From contig CAWJIB010000009.1 of assembly GCA_963842835.1 (NCBI GenBank), positions 1 through 64,000 on the forward strand: DNA of 64,000 nucleotides, read 5' to 3'. This document shows positions 8,471-17,666 of the stretch, piece after piece; within the stretch, counting starts at the first letter, position 1, and every line of letters begins with the position of its first letter. The stretch is from Roseiarcus sp963842835. GTDB lineage: Bacteria; Pseudomonadota; Alphaproteobacteria; Rhizobiales; Beijerinckiaceae. Below the pieces are notes generated by a model that saw only the letters and a program-made list of their open reading frames with translations, was not told the origin of the DNA and made no database searches. A program made the position numbers and the translations under genes.

Positions 8471-8570
8471 GGGGTCAGTTCACAGACATGGAACAAGATG
8501 TATGGCTACAAGACCTTGCTCGGACTCAGTTTCCGCTCCGCACCAATTCACGAAAGACGGCGCACCGACA
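8471..8570. repeat. Right end of the Tn7-like element with inverted TnsB-site-like repeats
   Basis: The terminal inverted repeat closes at 8570. One repeat copy in inverse orientation lies at about 8540-8556 (CCAATTCACGAAAG) and another at 8471-8486 (GGGGTCAGTTCACAGA). The inner copy is 38 bp from the tnsA start at 8433, so TnsB binding there could also regulate the operon. Confidence 0.82.
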
Positions 8571-8575
8571 TCCGC

Positions 8576-9576
8576 CCCTTTGCAATCGAGAGCGTCGATC
8601 TTTCGCACGTCGCCTTGCAACCCAAAATTCGGCGCGGTTGACCACAGGCCCTGCGGCCCCTACGGCGCTATGTGGGAGCGCGGGGCCTTCGGGCCTGCTG
8701 CGCTTCGCTCCGGTCGCGCTGCCCGCGCGACTGGACAACCGCAACGTTTCTCAGGGTGCGCGAACCATGGTCGACACCGCCGCGCCCTTCCCGGATAAAA
8801 TCAAACGCTTGGCGCCCAAATCATAGGGCCGCTACGGGGTGGAAACCGGGGGCAGAAAACTCAGCCTTTCGACGGCTAAATTGCGCCCATTACGGCCGGC
8901 CATGACCAATCACGTGGTTCTCGAAAGCGGACCCCACACCGGCGAGGCGCTTTGGGCGAGCACGGGTGGATTCCGGCCGGTGACGATGAAAGTATTATAG
9001 GCCGGGATCGTTCACATGGGGAGGCGCCGGTCAAGGAGTGAGATTCAGTCGCGCATGAATAAGGCTCCTATAGTTGTTTCGGCATCCAAAGGTCTGAGCC
9101 CGATTACACGACCTGGTCGTTCCCGCACCAGATCAACCTCACATTCGGTTGCCGTTCGTAACGGCTGCACCAATATCCCGCTTGCGGCGGATGGGGCTCA
9201 GAAGGGCGAAACCACTCTTGTTAGCGGCTTTTCAGGCCATGGATATCGACGGTTCGCCCACCTGGATCCGCCAGGACTGATCAGAACGGAAGATTTCTCG
9301 TCCGGCCGGGACGGCCAAACGAGAGTCTTCCAGCTTCGCGCAGACCAAGAATCCGAAGGCGGCTCAGCTGCGTGCCAACATCTGCCGTCGGGCCGGCGAG
9401 TGCGGCAAAGCGCCGCGCCCCGCTTGGCTCGGACGGCGAAACGAATCGGTCACGCTGGAGTACGCTGAGGCCTTAGCGTGGTCGAATCGGTGTGACGGTT
9501 AGGGGATCCCCAGAACGGCTGCTGGGAAGAACAAAGTGCGAGCAAAGCGTGTGGCCATGTTGAGGGGGCGGGTCGC
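8576..9576. other. Region without a supported gene
   Basis: About 1 kb between the transposon and the outer-membrane gene. Frames exist on both strands, but none shows recognisable protein character or a good start. The first part (8576-8640) is the pre-insertion continuation of the sequence left of 4665. Nothing else could be identified. Confidence 0.3.
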
Positions 9577-10818
9577 ATGAGAACATCTCTTGCGTCGTTT
9601 CAGCATAGACCTGGATTTGTCGCCGCTTGCTTCTTGTGTTCTCTGTTCGCCGCGTCGTTCCTGACCGTCGGTGCGGCCGAAGCGCAAGAGGGCTTTGCCG
9701 GCTGGCCAGCGGGGGGCAACGGGTCGTTCCCGTCGTCCGCCCAAAAACCGGTCGACCCGCCGCCGAGCGCGCCGCGATGGACGTTCTCGGCCGAGACGAT
9801 CGTCTTGGGCCGTACGGGCGGCGCCAATCAACCGCTTGTCGGCCTCCTGCCGGGCGGCATGCAGTTCGCCGACACGGCGAGCGCCGCCGCCTCAGCCGCC
9901 GGAGCGTTCAACAGCAACCAGTTTTGGCAAGGCTTCTCCGCCGGACCGAAAGTCAGCGTGACCTATCACGGCAAGTCCGGCTACGGCGCGGAGTTCTCTT
10001 ATTTCAACATCTTCACCCAGAGCGCGACAAAGACGGTCGGCCCCACCGGCCCCACCAATACGGCGGACTGGCTGGTCATGTACGCCCCCGGCTCGTTCTG
10101 GCAGACCCAGGATTTCCCATACCAAGGCATGGCCTGGAAAGACGCCACGAACCTTTACAACGCCGAGGCCAACGGACGGCTGGATCTTTCCCCTCGGGTG
10201 ACTGTGCTGGGAGGATTGCGGTGGCTCCAGCTCAACGACACGCTTGTCGGTTGGCTGACTCCGGCGGACCGCAACGCGCCCGGCTGGAAAGCGGACTGCC
10301 TCATGGGGCTTCCGCCTTCGCCTTCCTGCACGCTTTCTGGCGTCAGCTGGCCTGATGCGGCGTCGACCTACCCGCCGTTCTGGACGGCGAAGACGCAAAA
10401 CAACCTCTACGGCGCCCAAATCGGCGTTGACGCCAAGCTGCTGGGGCTTGGGCGGATTTCGATCGATGGACTGATCAAGGCAGGCCTGTTCGACAACAAC
10501 GCCACGCAGTCGGCCTTGGTCAGCATGGAGAAGAAGCTGTACCCAACGCAAGCCACGACCAATCGCCCCGCTTTCGTCGGCGAAGCCGAATTGCAGTTGA
10601 AATACCAGCTGGCCAAGGGGCTTGCGTTCAAGCTCGGTTACGAAGCGCTGTGGCTCGACGGCGTCGCTTTGGCGCCCGGACAGATTCGGGAGACCTACAC
10701 AACTTCGCCCTCTCTAGCTTCTCCATCGACTCCGGTGACCGCGCGCGCGCTCGGGGTCAACACCGGCTCAAACGTGCTCTTCCAGGGCGCCACGGCCGGG
10801 CTCGAGGTTTCGTTCTAG
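9577..10818 (+). CDS. Outer-membrane beta-barrel protein (hypothetical)
   Basis: A 413-residue exported protein. Residues 1-36 are a Sec signal peptide with a hydrophobic core (FVAACFLCSLFAASFLTVG) and an AEA cleavage-like site. The rest alternates aromatic and small residues in strand-like blocks (GYGAEFSYFNIF, RVTVLGGLRWLQL, GLAFKLGYEALWLDG) and ends with a terminal Phe (GLEVSF), the usual signature of an outer-membrane barrel. It resembles the BBP7 type of barrel protein. It lies 33 bp upstream of the autotransporter-phosphatase gene in the same direction, so the two may be co-transcribed. The transported substrate, if any, is unknown. Confidence 0.7.
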   Translation: MRTSLASFQHRPGFVAACFLCSLFAASFLTVGAAEAQEGFAGWPAGGNGSFPSSAQKPVDPPPSAPRWTFSAETIVLGRTGGANQPLVGLLPGGMQFADTASAAASAAGAFNSNQFWQGFSAGPKVSVTYHGKSGYGAEFSYFNIFTQSATKTVGPTGPTNTADWLVMYAPGSFWQTQDFPYQGMAWKDATNLYNAEANGRLDLSPRVTVLGGLRWLQLNDTLVGWLTPADRNAPGWKADCLMGLPPSPSCTLSGVSWPDAASTYPPFWTAKTQNNLYGAQIGVDAKLLGLGRISIDGLIKAGLFDNNATQSALVSMEKKLYPTQATTNRPAFVGEAELQLKYQLAKGLAFKLGYEALWLDGVALAPGQIRETYTTSPSLASPSTPVTARALGVNTGSNVLFQGATAGLEVSF

Positions 10819-10851
10819 CGTCGCCGCGTTGCAAACACCGGGGGCGTTTCA

Positions 10852-13800
10852 ATGCCAGCTCGCGCAAAATCGCTTGCCTTCGCGCGGGTGGCCGCCGGGC
10901 TTATCCGTTTGGGCCTTGCGCCGCCGCCGCGCCGCCTGTGGTGGGCGATCCTGTTCGTCGCGCTGACGGCGCCGGGCACGGCGCTCGCCCAGACCGCGCA
11001 GTGCGCGCCGACGACGCAGCCGGCGACCCTATGCTCCAGCCAGGTCAATCTGCTGTCGCCGTTCGCCTCGCTCTTGAGCTCGCCTGCGGGCCTCGCCGTG
11101 CTCGAGGCCAACATGCAAACGGAAGAAGCGATCTACGCCGGCGCGAGCGCCGCGCGCAGGACGCTCGCTGCGGAAAACGCGCTCATCGTCTACGCCCCGC
11201 AAAGCATTCTGATCGGCGCGTTCCCCAACAATCCCAATTTCTATTTCAGCCCGGCCGGGATCCCGACCGCGCCAACTCTCCCGACGCCGGTCACCGCCGC
11301 GGTGACGTCCGTGACCAACAACATGGCGACCGGCGCCACGACTGGCGACCTGAAGAACTACTTCGGCCAGATCGACGTCTACGGCGTCGCGTACAACGCC
11401 ACGACGGCCGACCCCAACGGCGATCCGCGGCCATTTCAGACGTCGAGCGCGATCGCCAACAATCCATTCACGGCGGCCAACTCCTCGCTCATCGCTTATC
11501 AGATTCAGCAGACGAACGACGGCTACCAGCAGAACTGGCAGAGCTATGTCCAGTCCCCTTCCTTTCCGAGCGGACATTCGGCGATCGGAAACGTCAATGC
11601 GATCGAATTCGCCATCCTGGCGCCCGGATACTTTCAGCAATTCTTGCAGTCCGGGGTGGACTTCGGCTACAGCCGCAACGTCTTCGCCGCGCATTATCCG
11701 CTCGACGTGATCGGCGGGCGGATTCTGGCCACCTATGTGACCGCGGAAACACTGGCCGGCGACAATCCGCTGTACCAGACTTCGGGCTTCAATCAGGCCA
11801 ATCTCGCGTCGCTCAGCGGGAGCATGCAGGGCTATCTTGCGACGCAGGCCGGTCTCGGCGACGGCGGCGCGTCGCCCTATGCGGCGGCGTGCGCCAATCT
11901 CGCCGGCTGCCTCGGCAACGGGACGATCCCCACAGCGGCGGCCTACACGCAGGCGGTGCAGAACTACGCCTATTACTTGACCTACGATCTTCCCGCGGTC
12001 GGCCCGACGAATTTGGCGCCGGTCGTGCCGGCCGACGCGTATGTGCTGATCGAGACGCGCTTTCCATATCTCAGCGTCGCCCAGCTCGACGATATTCTCG
12101 CCACCACTGAACTGCCGTCGGGCGGAGCGCTCGACAACGGCTCCGGCTGGGCCCGCCTCAATCTCTACGCCGCCGCTGGCGGCTACGGCGCCTTTCCCAG
12201 CAACGTCACAGTCAACATGATCGGCACAGCCGGCGGCTTCAACGCCTTCGACGTCTGGAGCAACAACATAAGCGGTCCCGGCGGCCTGACCCTGCAAGGC
12301 TCCGGAACCCTGGTGCTGGCCGGCGACGACACGTTCACCGGCGGCGTCAAGGTGCAAGGGGGCGCGCTCGGCGTCACCGGCAGTCTGCTCGGCCCGCTGT
12401 CGGTCTCGCCCGGCGCCACCTTCGTGCTCGGCAGCACTGGCGTGTTCACCGGCGTCCTGACCAACGACGGCAGCGTAGACAACGAGGGCGTCATGACCGG
12501 GACCTTCTCCGGTTCAGGGGCATCCGCCAATTCCGGCTTTCTCTCTGGCGTCGGCGGTTTCGGTTCGCTCGATCTGCTCCCCAGATCGACGATCGCGCTC
12601 GGAAATTCGATCGGCGCGATCCAGGTCGCGGGCGACCTGACCGTCGCGGCAGGCGCCACGTATCAGGCGAAGGTCGCCGGAAACAGCGCCGACCAGATCG
12701 AGGTCGGCGGGACCGCGAAGCTGTCGGGCGGCGCGGTCGCCGCGAGCGTGCTCGGCGCCAGCGCGGAGCTCGGCCACGCCTACCCGATCCTTGTCGCGAC
12801 CGGCGGCGTCAACGGCGCGTTCGCCAACGCCAGCGCCGACAATCTGCCTTTTATCCAACCCTCGCTGAGCTACGACGCGAATGACGTGTTCCTCACGCTG
12901 ACGCGCAACGGCGTCTCCTACGCCAGCGTGGCGACCACACCCAATCAAGCGGCGGTGGCCAATGCCATTTCCGCCGGGCCGGCGGGGAGCGGTCTGGACA
13001 CTGCGCTGAACGTCCAATCCGCAGCGGGCGCCGAGCGCGCCTTCGACGCGATGTCGGGCGAAGTCTACGCCAGCGCGCAGACGGCGATGCTCAACGACAG
13101 TTTTTTCGTGCGCGAGACGCTGCTGGGGCGGATGCGGCAGGCCTCATTCGCCGGCGTCGACGGACCGACGGCGGCGCTCGCGTCCGGCGGCCCGACGACG
13201 ATGGCCTACGCGGACGACCTCGGCTCGTCGCCCGCGGCGTCCGCTCTGACTAATGCAGGAGGCGGAAGGCTGACAATTTCGCCCGGGCCCCCGCCGGCAG
13301 CCGTTCCGGCGACGTATTCGTGGATCCAGGCGATCGATTCCTGGGGCCGGTTCGGCGGCGACGGCGACGCCGCCACGGCGAGCCGCTCGCTCGGCGGCTT
13401 CTTCGCCGGCGTCGACCATCGCTTCGACTCCAACTGGCTGGCCGGCGTCGCGGGCGGCTATACCGACTCCTCCGTCAGCGTCAGCGACCGCGGCAGCACG
13501 GCCGACATCGGCGCCGCGCATCTGGCCGGCTACGTGTCAGCCAGTTTCGGTCCTTGGAGCCTGCGCTCAGCTGCGTCGGCGAGCTTCAGCGCCCTCGACG
13601 CCACGCGCTCGCTCGCGTTTCCCGGCTTCGTCGAGACGGCGTCCGCCCGCTACGACGCGGTCACGACGCAAGTCTTCAGCGAGGCGAGCTATAGCATGAC
13701 GCTCGGCAAGATCGCCGCCGAACCGTTCGGCGGGCTCGCCTTCGCGCATCTCAACGTCGGCGGCTTCGCCGAGAACGGCGGCGTCGCCGCGCTCAGCGGA

Positions 13801-14136
13801 TCAGCGAACCATGTCGACATCGGCTATTCCACGCTGGGCGGCAGGGCCACCGTCGAATATCTCCTGGCCAACGGCATGGCGCTGACGCCGCGCGTCTCGG
13901 TCGCTTGGCAGCACGCTTTCGGCTTGCTCACGCCCACGGAAACGCTCACGTTCCAGAGCACGGGCGAGACCTTCGCGATCGCAGGCCTGCCGATCGCGCG
14001 CGACACGGCCCTTTTCGAGGGCGGGCTCGATCTGCGCCTCGGTCCGCGGGCCGAGGTCGGACTGTCCTATTCCGGCCAATACGGCGACCGCGTCATGAGC
14101 AACTCGATCAAGGGAAACTTGACTTGGCTGTTCTGA
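10852..14136 (+). CDS. PAP2/acid phosphatase domain fused to an autotransporter
   Basis: A 1,094-residue protein with a signal peptide (through ~47). A class-A acid phosphatase/PAP2 domain spans residues ~55-330, with SFPSGHSAIG near 238 and SRNVFAAHYPLDVIGGR near 273 carrying the catalytic His residues. A passenger beta-helix with autotransporter repeats follows (~480-680: GSGTLVLAGDDTFTGGVKV). A C-terminal autotransporter barrel occupies ~820-1094 and ends NLTWLF. It should display a phosphatase on the cell surface or release it. It forms a phosphate-cleaving cluster with the HAD protein and metallophosphoesterase downstream. The reading frame is intact despite its length. Confidence 0.85.
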   Translation: MPARAKSLAFARVAAGLIRLGLAPPPRRLWWAILFVALTAPGTALAQTAQCAPTTQPATLCSSQVNLLSPFASLLSSPAGLAVLEANMQTEEAIYAGASAARRTLAAENALIVYAPQSILIGAFPNNPNFYFSPAGIPTAPTLPTPVTAAVTSVTNNMATGATTGDLKNYFGQIDVYGVAYNATTADPNGDPRPFQTSSAIANNPFTAANSSLIAYQIQQTNDGYQQNWQSYVQSPSFPSGHSAIGNVNAIEFAILAPGYFQQFLQSGVDFGYSRNVFAAHYPLDVIGGRILATYVTAETLAGDNPLYQTSGFNQANLASLSGSMQGYLATQAGLGDGGASPYAAACANLAGCLGNGTIPTAAAYTQAVQNYAYYLTYDLPAVGPTNLAPVVPADAYVLIETRFPYLSVAQLDDILATTELPSGGALDNGSGWARLNLYAAAGGYGAFPSNVTVNMIGTAGGFNAFDVWSNNISGPGGLTLQGSGTLVLAGDDTFTGGVKVQGGALGVTGSLLGPLSVSPGATFVLGSTGVFTGVLTNDGSVDNEGVMTGTFSGSGASANSGFLSGVGGFGSLDLLPRSTIALGNSIGAIQVAGDLTVAAGATYQAKVAGNSADQIEVGGTAKLSGGAVAASVLGASAELGHAYPILVATGGVNGAFANASADNLPFIQPSLSYDANDVFLTLTRNGVSYASVATTPNQAAVANAISAGPAGSGLDTALNVQSAAGAERAFDAMSGEVYASAQTAMLNDSFFVRETLLGRMRQASFAGVDGPTAALASGGPTTMAYADDLGSSPAASALTNAGGGRLTISPGPPPAAVPATYSWIQAIDSWGRFGGDGDAATASRSLGGFFAGVDHRFDSNWLAGVAGGYTDSSVSVSDRGSTADIGAAHLAGYVSASFGPWSLRSAASASFSALDATRSLAFPGFVETASARYDAVTTQVFSEASYSMTLGKIAAEPFGGLAFAHLNVGGFAENGGVAALSGSANHVDIGYSTLGGRATVEYLLANGMALTPRVSVAWQHAFGLLTPTETLTFQSTGETFAIAGLPIARDTALFEGGLDLRLGPRAEVGLSYSGQYGDRVMSNSIKGNLTWLF

Positions 14137-14208
14137 CGCGGACGGGCTCGAGCCCCGCGGCGACAAAGCGTCCTCTTCTGGGATTGGGGCGCCGGATGTC
14201 CGCCGCTC

Positions 14209-15198
14209 TCACTTCATCTCGTATGGATAGATGACCTTCCAGTCGTTCTTCATGTCGACGACCGTCCACCCCTTCGCCTGCGCCGTCGTCGAGCGCCTTG
14301 TCCAGCCGGCCGATCGGGGATTGCCGGTCGTAGGCCCATTCGCGGGCGGCGTCGGTGTGATGCACCAGGAGGGCGAAACGCGCGCCCCGCCCGGCCGTCG
14401 TCCACTGGAGCATCTGCAGGTCGCCGTCGGAGTTGCCGAACGCGGCGATGGGGCGGCGGCCGATATGCGAGCTGATGGCCACGGGTTTGCCGGCGGCGTC
14501 GTTGACGAAGTCGATCTGAGGCAGGCGCGTCAGCACCGGCACGTCGCCGCGCAATTCGAACTTGGTCTTGACGCTGCTGCCGACCACCTGCTCCGGCGGA
14601 ACGCCGTAGATCTGCTCGGACCAGGCGCGAATGAATTCGATCTCGCCGCCAGATACGATGAAGGTCTTGAAACCGTTCGCCCGAAGGTAGGCGAGCAGTT
14701 CCAACATCGGCTGATAGACCATCTCGGTGTAGAGTCGTCCAGTCTTCGGATGCCTGGCGTTGGCGATCCAGTCACGGACGATCTGGTCGAATTCCTCGGT
14801 GGTCATCCCGGCATGGGTGACGGCAAGGATTCGCGCGACGGCGGGTTCGCCGCCGGCCAGCGCGCCTTTCAGATCGCCGTTCGAGCAGCCGCCGCAAACG
14901 GCTGCTTGGTCTTCCACTCGGGGTGTTGCGGGGCGAGCGCCCGCAAGCGGTCGAGCGCGAAGATGTACTCGAAATACAGCGGCTGCTCGGACCACAACGT
15001 GCCGTCATTGTCGAAGGTGGCGACTCGCTCGGCGACGGGGACGAAGTCCGGCGATCCGTCCTTCGTCACCTTCTCGACGAACGCTTCGATGGCCTTCTTG
15101 GCGCCGGTGTCGTTCCAGGACGGCAGCGGATCGGCGGCGAAGGCCGCATTCGCCAGCAACAGCAGGGCGAGCAGACTTTTGAAGAACAGCGTCCTCAC
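14209..15198 (-). pseudogene. Exported HAD-family phosphatase, frame-disrupted
   Basis: The HAD motifs are spread over three frames. Motif I AVERVATFDNDGTLW is in the first segment (start GTG 15198 with a lipophilic signal sequence and AAGGA upstream). Motifs II-IV (FKTFIVSGGEIEF, AFGNSDGDLQML) are in the second. The natural C-terminus WTVVDMKNDWKVIYPYEM is in a third, stopping at 14209. Changes of frame lie near 14,885 and 14,275. The protein would be a periplasmic phosphoserine-phosphatase-like acid phosphatase of ~330 residues. Because the sequence on both sides of each break still reads well, assembly error is as likely as real decay. Confidence 0.7.
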
Positions 15199-15468
15199 GG
15201 CGGGAATCCTTCTTGAATGCAGATCGCCGACAATAAACGTTGGGCGTTTCTGGATTGACAACGAATTGACGGGGGAAGCGACGAGGGACCTGGAACGAGT
15301 TCCGGCGCGACGATAAGTCGCGCCTGAATCTCTTCAGCGCTCGTCGCCAATTTCCTGGCGGAGGGCCTCTTCCCTTGCGCGTTATCGGTTCGAAAATTCT
15401 TCACGGCTATGGTTGGCCGCGCAACGGTCGACGGGCCGGCTGCACCGCTGACCACCAAAGGACGAGTC

Positions 15469-17208
15469 ATGACGACGATCTCACGGCGCCGTTTCGGCGC
15501 GGGCGCGAGCGCCCTGGCGATTTCTGCTTTTGCAATCGGCCGGGCCGGCGCCGTGGCTTCTTCTCGGCCCTGCGCTCTATCGACAATCCCCAACGTCATG
15601 ACGACGCGCCAGAGGACGGTGCTGCCGAATCCGAAACCTTCGGTGAAGATCCGTCCGGACGAGGTCGAAAAATACGCCCCGAACGGCTATGGCGCCTGGC
15701 GCTACGGCCCGGGCCTCGATTACGAGAAGCGGCTCGATCTGGCGCCGGCTTCCTACACCGGGGCCTCGGTCAAGAGGACGGCGCGCCTCCTGCGCTTCTT
15801 TACCATCAGCGATATCCATATCTGCGACAAGGAGTCGCCTTCGTCGGCTATCTACCTCGGGCTCAAGGACGGCGTGATGCCGGGATATTCGCCGGTCATG
15901 CTGGGAACGACGCAGGTGCTCGACGCCGCCGTGCGAACGATCAACGCCATCCATGAACAGCGCCCGATCGACTTCGGCGTCTCTCTCGGCGACGCCTGCA
16001 ACAACACGCAGCACAATGAATTGAGATGGTACATTGACGTGCTCGATGGCAAGACCATCACCCCAAGCTCCGGCGCTCACGCCGGCGCCGCGGCCATCGA
16101 CTATCAGAAGCCTTACAAAGCGGCGGGGCTCGACAAGTCGATCAAGTGGTACCAGGCCATCGGCAACCACGATCAGTTCTGGATGGGGACGAACCCAGTC
16201 AACGATTACCTGCGGCCGACTTATGTCGGCGAAGAGATCCTCAAGCTCGGCGACATCTTCACTGACCCCGACGGAATCAACCACCGCGACTATTACATGG
16301 GCGCGCTCGATGGCGCGACGCCGCACGGCGCGATCATCGGCGCAGGACCGGTCGACAATTTCGCGAACCCGCCAAAAGTCGTCGCCGACGCGAGCCGCCG
16401 TTCGCTCAGGCGGAAGGAATGGATGAACGAATTCTTCAATACGATGTCGCAGCCGGTCGGCCACGGATTCTCCCAGGCCAATGTCGACAGCGAATTTGCC
16501 TGCTACAGTTTTGCGCCGAAGGCGAACCTGCCGCTCAAGGTCATCGTGCTCGACAACACCCAGAAAGATGAGGACCCCAACCCGGCCTTTTCCGAGACCA
16601 GCTCTCCCGGTTACGGGCACGGCTCGCTCGACAAGGCCCGCTATGACTGGCTCGTCAAGGAGCTCGACGACGGACAGGCGAATGGTCAGCTCATGATCGT
16701 CGCCGCGCACGTGCCGATCGGCGTCGAGCCGGCGAGGTCCTACGTCGGCTGGAGCTCCACCGCCTACGTGTCCGAGCCGAAACTGTTCGCCAAGCTGCAC
16801 GAATATCCAAATCTCGTCCTGTGGATCGCCGGGCATCGCCACTTGAATTGCGTAACCGCGTTCAAATCGCCCGACCCTGCCCGTCCCGAGCTCGGATTCT
16901 GGCAGGTCGAGACCTCTTCGTTGCGCGACTTTCCCCAGCAGTTCCGCATGTTCGAAATCGTCCGCAACAGCGACGACACGATTTCCATCTTCACGACCGA
17001 TGTCGATCCGGCGGTGAAGAGCGGATCGCCTGCGGCGCAGTCGCGTTCCTACGCCGTCGCAATCGAACAGATGTACTCACCCGACAAACAGAGTCCGCAT
17101 CAATTGCCGCTGCGGCCGACCGGCTCGTACAACGCCGAACTGGTCAAGCCTTTGAGCGTCGCCATGCAGGCGAAACTTCGAACCTACGACGCGCGCTCGG
17201 CGACCTGA
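15469..17208 (+). CDS. Tat-exported metallophosphoesterase
   Basis: A 579-residue calcineurin-like phosphoesterase. The metal-binding motifs appear in order: SDIHICDK, a GDACNN block, GNHDQF, AAHVPIG and GHRHLN. The N-terminus MTTISRRRFGAGASALAIS is a twin-arginine signal, which decides ATG 15469 (AAAGGA upstream) over the longer 20-residue extension. Length and motif spacing fit the large bacterial family often described as TIGR03768-type. It would act in the periplasm on phosphomono- or diesters, complementing the two other phosphatases in this cluster. The gene is complete. Confidence 0.85.
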   Translation: MTTISRRRFGAGASALAISAFAIGRAGAVASSRPCALSTIPNVMTTRQRTVLPNPKPSVKIRPDEVEKYAPNGYGAWRYGPGLDYEKRLDLAPASYTGASVKRTARLLRFFTISDIHICDKESPSSAIYLGLKDGVMPGYSPVMLGTTQVLDAAVRTINAIHEQRPIDFGVSLGDACNNTQHNELRWYIDVLDGKTITPSSGAHAGAAAIDYQKPYKAAGLDKSIKWYQAIGNHDQFWMGTNPVNDYLRPTYVGEEILKLGDIFTDPDGINHRDYYMGALDGATPHGAIIGAGPVDNFANPPKVVADASRRSLRRKEWMNEFFNTMSQPVGHGFSQANVDSEFACYSFAPKANLPLKVIVLDNTQKDEDPNPAFSETSSPGYGHGSLDKARYDWLVKELDDGQANGQLMIVAAHVPIGVEPARSYVGWSSTAYVSEPKLFAKLHEYPNLVLWIAGHRHLNCVTAFKSPDPARPELGFWQVETSSLRDFPQQFRMFEIVRNSDDTISIFTTDVDPAVKSGSPAAQSRSYAVAIEQMYSPDKQSPHQLPLRPTGSYNAELVKPLSVAMQAKLRTYDARSAT

Positions 17209-17666
17209 CGTAAATTGAGAGGCGGCGCGATGCCGTGCAGGAGCGAATGTCGGCTTGGCCATTTCGACTGCCGTAAGCCGCCATTCCGCTCGCGGCCAAG
17301 ACGGGTCACGGATGGCCAATCAGGCGGTGTCGTGCGGCGCACCGGCCGCTCCAAATGTAGTGGGTGTATGTCCTAACCGGACAAGCATAGTCCCAAGCGA
17401 GAGCTGCTCCAACCAGGACGTGCGTTCCCAGCGGCATTGCGGAACTGCTGGTTGTGGATGTGTTGGCGGAGTTTGCCGGCTGCGAATGGCGCCTCACGAA
17501 GAGGGTGCTCGCGATCGAGCGGCGGGATGACCGGCTTGGAGCCCCGCGCGGGCGTGGCCCGGATCGGCGTCATGCGCGATTCGGACTGAAATGCGACTTT
17601 GAGAATATGCGGGACTACGTTTCTGCGGATGCGCGGGTTTGCGCCTTCGTAGAGTTGGGGCGGCGC
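17209..17666. other. Intergenic region, nothing recognised
   Basis: About 460 bp between two convergent genes. No coherent protein, tRNA or strong hairpin was found. Confidence 0.3.

Larger units (their letters stand above)
4670..8570. mobile_element. Complete minimal Tn7-like transposon (3.9 kb)
   Basis: Both ends are defined. The left end starts TGTCGGTGCGCC at 4670 and the right end is its inverse, closing at 8570. The next ~16 bases of each end also match (TTTCGTGAA-C/T-TGG). The 5 bp TCCGC flanks the element on both sides (4665-4669 and 8571-8575), as expected for a 5-bp target duplication. Inside, all on the minus strand, are tnsA, tnsB and tnsC, plus a 140-residue HTH protein. There is no tniQ/tnsD/tnsE, CRISPR component or other cargo. 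Repeats related to TTTCGTGAACTGGCGCC at both ends look like TnsB sites. Confidence 0.93.

Noticed and set aside
4670..8570. CRISPR-associated (CAST) type of Tn7-like element
   Set aside because: The whole element is delimited and contains no Cas gene, repeat-spacer unit or TniQ.
10650..12357. Long open frames overlapping the autotransporter gene on both strands
   Set aside because: Shadow frames: Arg-rich, without motifs, while the 1,094-residue frame carries clear domains.
15577..16842. A 421-residue minus-strand frame
   Set aside because: Antisense to the metallophosphoesterase, whose motifs are intact.
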